NCBI RefSeq assembly: GCF_018320785.1
Contig: NC_054876.1
Span: 5,733,405 to 5,797,404, forward strand
DNA length: 64,000 bases
Source: Cheilinus undulatus
Lineage: Eukaryota; Chordata; Actinopteri; Labriformes; Labridae
Direction: 5' to 3'
Position 1 is the first letter of the stretch, and each line of letters opens with the position of its first letter. Of the stretch, positions 58,031-64,000 are shown piece by piece. A program made the translations under genes and the position numbers. The notes under the pieces were generated by a model. It made no database searches and had not been told where the DNA came from. It was given only the letters and a program-made list of their open reading frames with translations.

Positions 58031-58103
58031 GGGGAATTAGCTCAAATGGTAGAGCGCTCGCTTAGCATGCGAGAGGTAGAGGGATCGATGCCCTCATTCT
58101 CCA
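58031..58103 (+). tRNA. tRNA-Ala (AGC)
   Basis: Standard array form, TTTT terminator. Confidence 0.95.
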
Positions 58104-58594
58104 GAACTCCTTCCTTGCTCTTTTCTGGTGATGAAACAATGAGTGGGAAGGTGACGCATTCCATGTCCACAATGAAATGACTTTCATTCCAGTCAGCAAG
58201 CTTATGAGGGATTCATGTCATCCTGTGAAACAATGCTTCCATGTTGCCTCCCTGCTTTTAGGCTAGGCTTTTCCCACAGTGCTATCACTTCATAATCATG
58301 GACCATTTTGTTTCCATCCACTTGGGCTTCCAATGAAGACAGAGAAAGACTGCATAGATATCAAGGACCACACTCAAGCAACATAGACTGCAGAGCATTA
58401 TGTTAAAGGCCACCTCATGGTGATGGGCTCAGTCCTTCCAGGCAGAAAATCCCATTTTTGCTGGTGCACCAAACAGATGGAACTTTGTTGAGTCTTCCTG
58501 CTTGTTTGTAGCAAGACACCCAAGGTGGCTGTTGTCAATGAATGTGTTTTTCAGTTGTCATGCAATTTTGGCAGAGAAAAGCCTCTCGTAGTGC

Positions 58595-58668
58595 CATGAC
58601 AATGGGATTCAAACTTACGTGTGCAGAGGACGATGGATTGGCAGTGTCAACCCACCGGAGCCATCTTG
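58595..58668 (-). pseudogene. tRNA-Ser relic
   Basis: TTACGTGTGC subtype with GGATTGGCAG and CACCGGAGCC. Confidence 0.75.
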
Positions 58669-58937
58669 TTTGCTTAGCTTCACGGACAGTGCAACCTCAT
58701 GGACATGGGCTCAGTCCTGCAAGGAATCAAATGCAATCCTGCTGGTGGATTGTGAGGAGCATTTTGTTGAGTCTTCCTCCTTGTTGGCAGCTTCAGCAGC
58801 TGGCACATTGGTTTGAAGTTGAGCAAGATGCAGCCATCACACACTGTTGCTTGATGAAAGACTTGCAGGGTGCTGGTGTTAATGGAGTTATCATTGTGTT
58901 GAAATACAAGCATGGCAGAACAAAGCCTCCAGAAGTG

Positions 58938-59019
58938 CGACGAGGATGGGATTCGAACCCACGCGTGCAGAGCACAATGGATTAGCAGTCCATCACCTTA
59001 ACCACTCGGTCACCTCGTC
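58938..59019 (-). tRNA. tRNA-Ser (GCT)
   Basis: Standard array form; the relic-to-gene spacer is the long version with CAGCTTCAGCAGCTGGCAC. Confidence 0.95.
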
Positions 59020-59125
59020 TGTGCCTTTGGGTTTTTTTAGCCACATTTGATGGAGTAATCTTGGGTAGCAGAGAAAGTTTAACACATTTGGGGGCCTGGC
59101 CCACTGCAAGGTGGACTATTGCACA

Positions 59126-59198
59126 GGGGAATTAGCTCAAATGGTAGAGCGCTCGCTTAGCATGCGAGAGGTAGAGGGATCGATGCCCTCATTCTCCA
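59126..59198 (+). tRNA. tRNA-Ala (AGC)
   Basis: Standard array form, TTTT terminator. Confidence 0.95.
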
Positions 59199-59689
59199 GA
59201 ACTCCTTCCTTGCTCTTTTCTGGTGATGAAACAATGAGTGGGAAGGTGACGCATTCCATGTCCACAATGAAATGACTTTCATTCCAGTCAGCAAGCTTAT
59301 GAGGGATTCATGTCATCCTGTGAAACAATGCTTCCCCGTTTGCCTCCCTGCTTTTAGGCTAGGCTTTTCCCACAGTGCTATCACTTCATAATCATGGACA
59401 ATGTTGCTTCCATCCACTTGGGCTTCCAATGAAGACAGAGAGACTACGTAGATATCAAGGACCACACTCAAACAACATTAATAGCAGAGCTTTACGTAAA
59501 AAGGCCACCTCATGGTGATGGACTCAGTCCTTCCAGGCAGAAAATCCAATTCTTGCTGGTGCACAAAACAGATGGAACTTTGTTGAGTCTTCCTGCTTGT
59601 TGGCAGCAAGACACCCAAGGTGGCTGTTGTCAGTGAATGTGTTTTTCTGTTGTCATGCAATTTTGGCAGAGAAAAGCCTCTCGTAGTGC

Positions 59690-59763
59690 CATGACAATGG
59701 GATTCAAACTTACGTGTGCAGAGGACGATGGATTAGCAGTGTCAACCCACTGGGGCCATCTTG
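59690..59763 (-). pseudogene. tRNA-Ser relic
   Basis: TTACGTGTGC subtype. Confidence 0.75.
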
Positions 59764-59926
59764 TTTGCTTAGCTTCATGGACAATGCAACCTCACACTGG
59801 TTTGAAGTTGAGCAAGATGCAGCCATCACACACTGTTGCTTGATGAAAGACTTGCAGGGTGCTGGTGTTAATGGAGTTATCATTGTGTTGAAATACAAGC
59901 ATGGCAGAACAAAGCCTCCAGAAGTG

Positions 59927-60008
59927 CGACGAGGATGGGATTCGAACCCACGCGTGCAGAGCACAATGGATTAGCAGTCCATCACCTTAACCACTCGGTC
60001 ACCTCGTC
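59927..60008 (-). tRNA. tRNA-Ser (GCT)
   Basis: Standard array form. Confidence 0.95.
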
Positions 60009-60114
60009 TGTGCCTTTGGGTTTTTTTAGCCACATTTGATGGAGTAATCTTGGGTAGCAGAGAAAGTTTAACACATTTGGGGGCCTGGCCCACTGCAAGG
60101 TGGACTATTGCACA

Positions 60115-60187
60115 GGGGAATTAGCTCAAATGGTAGAGCGCTCGCTTAGCATGCGAGAGGTAGAGGGATCGATGCCCTCATTCTCCA
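60115..60187 (+). tRNA. tRNA-Ala (AGC)
   Basis: Standard array form, TTTT terminator. Confidence 0.95.
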
Positions 60188-60678
60188 GAACTCCTTCCTT
60201 GCTCTTTTCTGGTGATGAAACAATGAGTGGGAAGGTGACGCATTCCATGTCCACAATGAAATGACTTTCATTCCAGTCAGCAAGCTTATGAGGGATTCAT
60301 GTCATCCTGTGAAACAATGCTTCCCCGTTTCCCTCCCTGCTTTTAGGCTAGGCATTTCCCACAGTGCTATCACTTCATAATCATGGACAATGTTGCTTCC
60401 ATCCACTTGGGCTTCCAATGAAGACAGAGAGACTACGTAGATATCAAGGACCACACTCAAACAACATTAATAGCAGAGCTTTACGTAAAAAGGCCAACTC
60501 ATGGTGATGGACTCAGTCCTTCCAGGCAGAAAATCCAATTCTTGCTGGTGCACAAAACAGATGGAACTCTGTTGAGTCTTCCTGCTTGTTGGCAGCAAGA
60601 CACCCAAGGTGGCTGTTGTCAGTGAATGTGTTTTTCTGTTGTCATGCAATTTTGGCAGAGAAAAGCCTCTCGTAGTGC

Positions 60679-60752
60679 CATGACAATGGGATTCAAACTC
60701 ACATGTGCCGAGGACGATGCATTAGCAGTGTCAACCCACTGGGGCCATCTTG
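60679..60752 (-). pseudogene. tRNA-Ser relic
   Basis: TGTGCCGAGGACG form, as at 55976; the spacer to the Ser gene is about 24 bp shorter here. Confidence 0.75.
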
Positions 60753-60892
60753 TTTGCTTAGCTTCATGGACAATGCAACCTCACATTGGTTTGAAGTTGA
60801 GCAAGATGCAGCCATCACACACTGTTGCTGGTGTTAATGGAGTTATCATTGTGTTGAAATACAAGCATGGCAGAACAAAGCCTCCAGAAGTG

Positions 60893-60974
60893 CGACGAGG
60901 ATGGGATTCGAACCCACGCGTGCAGAGCACAATGGATTAGCAGTCCATCACCTTAACCACTCGGTCACCTCGTC
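60893..60974 (-). tRNA. tRNA-Ser (GCT)
   Basis: Standard array form. Confidence 0.95.
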
Positions 60975-61080
60975 TGTGCCTTCGGGTTTTTTTAGCCACA
61001 TTTGATGGAGTAATCTTGGGTAGCAGAGAAAGTTTAACACATTTGCGGGGCTGGCCCACTGCAAGGTGGACTATTGCACA

Positions 61081-61153
61081 GGGGAATTAGCTCAAATGGT
61101 AGAGGGCTCGCTTAGCATGCGAGAGGTAGAGGGATCAATGCCCTCATTCTCCA
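61081..61153 (+). tRNA. tRNA-Ala (AGC), D-stem change
   Basis: C25 to G (AGAGGGCTCG) breaks the G10-C25 pair; T-loop ATCAATG. Confidence 0.82.
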
Positions 61154-61644
61154 GAACTCCTTCCTTGCTCTTTTCTGGTGATGAAACAATGAGTGGGAAG
61201 GTGACGCATTCCATGTCCACAATGAAATGACTTTCATTCCAGTCAGCAAGCTTATGAGGGATTCATGTCATCCTGTGAAACAATGCTTCCCCATTTCCCT
61301 CCCTGCTTTTAGGCTAGGCTTTTCCCACAGTGCTATCACTTCATAATCATGGACAATGTTGCTTCCATCCACTTGGGCTTCCAATGAAGACAGAGAGACT
61401 ACGTAGATATCAAGGACCCCACTCAAACAACATTAATAGCAGAGCTTTACGTAAAAAGGCCAACTCATGGTGATGGACTCAGTCCTTCCAGGCAGAAAAT
61501 CCAATTCTTGCTGGTGCACAAAACAGATGGAACTCTGTTGAGTCTTCCTGCTTGTTGGCAGCAAGACACCCAAGGTGGCTGTTGTCAGTGAATGTGTTTT
61601 TCTGTTGTCATGCAATTTTGGCAGAGAAAAGCCTCTCGTAGTGC

Positions 61645-61718
61645 CATGACAATGGGATTCAAACTCACATGTGCAGAGGACGATGCATTAGCAGTGTCAA
61701 CCCACTGGGGCCATCTTG
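61645..61718 (-). pseudogene. tRNA-Ser relic
   Basis: Standard form, followed by the fused Ala fragment. Confidence 0.75.
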
Positions 61719-61747
61719 TTTGCTTAGCTTCATGGACAATGCAACCT

Positions 61748-61796
61748 CGCTTGCTTAGCATGCGAGAGGTAGAGGGATCGATGCCCTCATTCTCCA
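61748..61796 (+). pseudogene. tRNA-Ala 3' half fused to spacer
   Basis: Same deletion junction as 57067, with CGCTTGC in place of CGCTCGC. Confidence 0.85.
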
Positions 61797-62287
61797 GAAC
61801 TCCTTCCTTGCTCTTTTCTGGTGATGAAACAATGAGTGGGAAGGTGTAGCATTCCATGTCCACAATGAAATGACTTTCATTCCAGTCAGCAAGCTTATGA
61901 GGGATTCATGTCATCCTGTGAAACAATGCTTCCATGTTGCCTCCCTGCTTTTAGGCTAGGCTTTTCCCACAGTGCTATCACTTCATAATCATGGACCATT
62001 TTGTTTCCATCCACTTGGGCTTCCAATGAAGACAGAGAAAGACTGCATAGATATCAAGGACCACACTCAAGCAACATAGACTGCAGAGCATTATGTTAAA
62101 GGCCACCTCATGGTGATGGGCTCAGTCCTTCCAGGCAGAAAATCCCATTTTTGCTGGTGCACCAAACAGATGGAACTTTGTTGAGTCTTCCTGCTTGTTT
62201 GTAGCAAGACACCCAAGGTGGCTGTTGTCAATGAATGTGTTTTTCAGTTGTCATGCAATTTTGGCAGAGAAAAGCCTCTCGTAGTGC

Positions 62288-62358
62288 CATGACAATGGGA
62301 TTCAAACTTACGTGTGCAGAGGACGATGGATTGGCAGTGTCAACCACGAGCCATCTTG
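62288..62358 (-). pseudogene. tRNA-Ser relic
   Basis: 71 nt; three bases lost near CAACCACGAGCC. Confidence 0.75.
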
Positions 62359-62627
62359 TTTGCTTAGCTTCACGGACAGTGCAACCTCATGGACATGGGC
62401 TCAGTCCTGCAAGGAATCAAATGCAATCCTGCTGGTGGATTGTGAGGAGCATTTTGTTGAGTCTTCCTCCTTGTTGGCAGTTTCAGCAGCTGGCACATTG
62501 GTTTGAAGTTGAGCAAGATGCAGCCATCACACACTGTTGCTTGATGAAAGACTTGCAGGGTGCTGGTGTTAATGGAGTTATCATTGTGTTGAAATACAAG
62601 CATGGCAGAACAAAGCCTCCAGAAGTG

Positions 62628-62709
62628 CAACGAGGATGGGATTCGAACCCACGCGTGCAGAGCACAAAGGATTAGCAGTCCATCACCTTAGCCACTCGGT
62701 CACCTCGTC
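62628..62709 (-). tRNA. tRNA-Ser (GCT)
   Basis: G1-U72 pair, one anticodon-stem change (CAAAGGATT in plus text) and C20 in the D-loop. Confidence 0.85.
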
Positions 62710-62815
62710 TGTGCCTTCGGGATTTTTTAGCCACATTTGATGGAGTAATCTTGGGAAGCAGAGAAAGTTTAACACATTTGGGGGCCTGGCCCACTGCAAG
62801 GTGGTCTGTTTCACA

Positions 62816-62888
62816 GGGGAATTAGCTCAAATGGTAGAGAGCTCGCTTAGCATGCGAGAGGTAGAGGGATCAATGCCCTCATTCTCCA
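62816..62888 (+). tRNA. tRNA-Ala (AGC), D-stem change
   Basis: C25 to A (AGAGAGCTCG) breaks G10-C25; T-loop ATCAATG. Confidence 0.82.
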
Positions 62889-63378
62889 GAACTCCTTCCT
62901 TGCTCTTTTCTGGTGATGAAACAATGAGTGGGAAGGTGAAGCATTCCATGTCCACAATGAAATGACTTTTATTCCAGTCAGCAAGCTTATGAGGGATTCA
63001 TGTCATTCTGTGAAACAATGCTTCCCGTTTGCCTCCCTGCTTTTAGGCTAGGCTTTTCCCACAGTGCTATCACTTCATAATCATGGACAATGTTGCTTCC
63101 ATCCACTTGGGCTTCCAATGAAGACAGAGAGACTACGTAGATATCAAGGACCACACTCAAACAACATTAATAGCAGAGCTTTACGTAAAAAGGCCACCTC
63201 ATGGTGATGGACTCAGTCCTTCCAGGCAGAAAATCCAATTCTTGCTGGTGCACAAAACAGATGGAACTTTGTTGAGTCTTCCTGCTTGTTGGCAGCAAGA
63301 CACCCAAGGTGGCTGTTGTCAGTGAATGTGTTTTTCTGTTGTCATGCAATTTTGGCAGAGAAAAGCCTCTCGTAGTGC

Positions 63379-63452
63379 CATGACAATGGGATTCAAACTT
63401 ACGTGTGCAGAGGACGATGGATTAGCAGTGTCAACCCACTGGGGCCATCTTG
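63379..63452 (-). pseudogene. tRNA-Ser relic
   Basis: TTACGTGTGC subtype; duplicate of 59690. Confidence 0.75.
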
Positions 63453-63615
63453 TTTGCTTAGCTTCATGGACAATGCAACCTCACACTGGTTTGAAGTTGA
63501 GCAAGATGCAGCCATCACACACTGTTGCTTGATGAAAGACTTGCAGGGTGCTGGTGTTAATGGAGTTATCATTGTGTTGAAATACAAGCATGGCAGAACA
63601 AAGCCTCCAGAAGTG

Positions 63616-63697
63616 CGACGAGGATGGGATTCGAACCCACGCGTGCAGAGCACAATGGATTAGCAGTCCATCACCTTAACCACTCGGTCACCTCGTC
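63616..63697 (-). tRNA. tRNA-Ser (GCT)
   Basis: Standard array form. Confidence 0.95.
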
Positions 63698-63803
63698 TGT
63701 GCCTTTGGGTTTTTTTAGCCACATTTGATGGAGTAATCTTGGGTAGCAGAGAAAGTTTAACACATTTGGGGGCCTGGCCCACTGCAAGGTGGACTATTGC
63801 ACA

Positions 63804-63876
63804 GGGGAATTAGCTCAAATGGTAGAGCGCTCGCTTAGCATGCGAGAGGTAGAGGGATCGATGCCCTCATTCTCCA
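63804..63876 (+). tRNA. tRNA-Ala (AGC)
   Basis: Standard array form, TTTT terminator; last complete gene before the window end. Confidence 0.95.
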
Positions 63877-64000
63877 GAACTCCTTCCTTGCTCTTTTCTG
63901 GTGATGAAACAATGAGTGGGAAGGTGACGCATTCCATGTCCACAATGAAATGACTTTCATTCCAGTCAGCAAGCTTATGAGGGATTCATGTCATCCTGTG

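Larger units (their letters stand above)
58311..60311. repeat. higher-order repeat, copy A
   Basis: Collinear with 62004-64000 at an offset of about 3.69 kb, sharing TTTGTTTCCATCC and GATTGGCAGTG. Confidence 0.85.
23914..64000. repeat. tandem tRNA-Ala / tRNA-Ser array
   Basis: About 30 units with a basic period of 0.98-0.99 kb (shorter 0.67-0.88-kb and longer 1.03-1.1-kb variants). Standard order: tRNA-Ala plus, spacer, Ser relic minus, spacer, tRNA-Ser minus, then 93-107 bp (usually 105-106) to the next tRNA-Ala. Constant spacer words include GCAAGCTTATGAGGGATTCA, CTTTTAGGCTAGGCTTTTCC and CTCAGTCCTTCCAGGCAG. The left end is the most decayed and the right end the most uniform. The array runs off the window. 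Confidence 0.95.
62004..64000. repeat. higher-order repeat, copy B
   Basis: Partner of 58311-60311; runs off the window. Confidence 0.85.

Noticed and set aside
27292-64000. Dozens of 60-150-residue open frames across the array, such as those containing RGFESHPRRTSG or GWDSNPRVQST
   Set aside because: They are translations of tRNA-Ser sequence and spacer on one or the other strand, recur only because the DNA repeats, and show no domain or splice context.
23914-64000. CRISPR array or plain satellite DNA as an explanation for the 1-kb periodicity
   Set aside because: Units are about 1 kb and contain folded tRNA genes with Pol III boxes and terminators; there are no short repeat-spacer structures and the genome is vertebrate.

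Overview
This is vertebrate nuclear DNA, almost certainly from a teleost fish. The case rests on dense fish-type DNA transposons (Tc1/mariner, hAT, piggyBac and Harbinger relics), RTE-like LINE tails, a retrocopy of the vertebrate gene EHBP1, and eukaryotic tRNA genes with internal A and B boxes. No intact protein-coding host gene is seen; nearly all short open frames are transposon relics or translations of tRNA repeats.

Left part (1 to about 23.9 kb): a gene-poor graveyard of transposons. It holds a piggyBac-type miniature element (33-999, TTAA on both sides) next to a Tc1 fragment, a hAT miniature element with a perfect 8-bp target duplication (4313-4923), several Tc1/mariner pieces, RTE-like 3' tails, two copies of a TIR element (11990-12890, 19414-20360), a broken EHBP1 copy on the minus strand (16639-17985), three diverged 0.3-kb direct repeats (18215-18900), and a Harbinger element with part of an LTR inside it (21220-22732).

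Right part (23.9 kb to the window end, continuing beyond it): a tandem tRNA array with a basic unit of about 0.98-0.99 kb. A standard unit holds tRNA-Ala (AGC) on plus, about 0.5 kb of spacer, a decayed tRNA-Ser relic on minus, about 0.16 kb of spacer, and tRNA-Ser (GCT) on minus. After about 106 bp the next plus-strand tRNA-Ala starts. Ser and Ala genes are therefore head-to-head divergent pairs with a nearly constant intergenic gap. I count 31 Ser-type loci (minus), 33 Ala-type loci or fragments (plus) and 26 Ser relics. Two separate pairs have changed anticodons in both genes: 30579-30837 (Ser body with TCT, Ala with CGC) and 55233-55492 (Ser body with GTT, Ala with TGC). Most Ala copies share a compensated T-stem pair and the Ser copies a compensated D-stem pair, which points to concerted evolution of functional genes.

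The array carries larger duplications (27781-32229 with 43387-47819; 38942-42390 with 49304-52765; 58311-60311 with 62004-64000). It also carries insertions: a 1.2-kb TIR element, a solo LTR, a 1.9-kb element with a long inverted repeat, and two blocks with exon-like segments that were duplicated along with the tRNA units. The array start (23.9-27.3 kb) is the most decayed part and the right side (50-64 kb) the most uniform.
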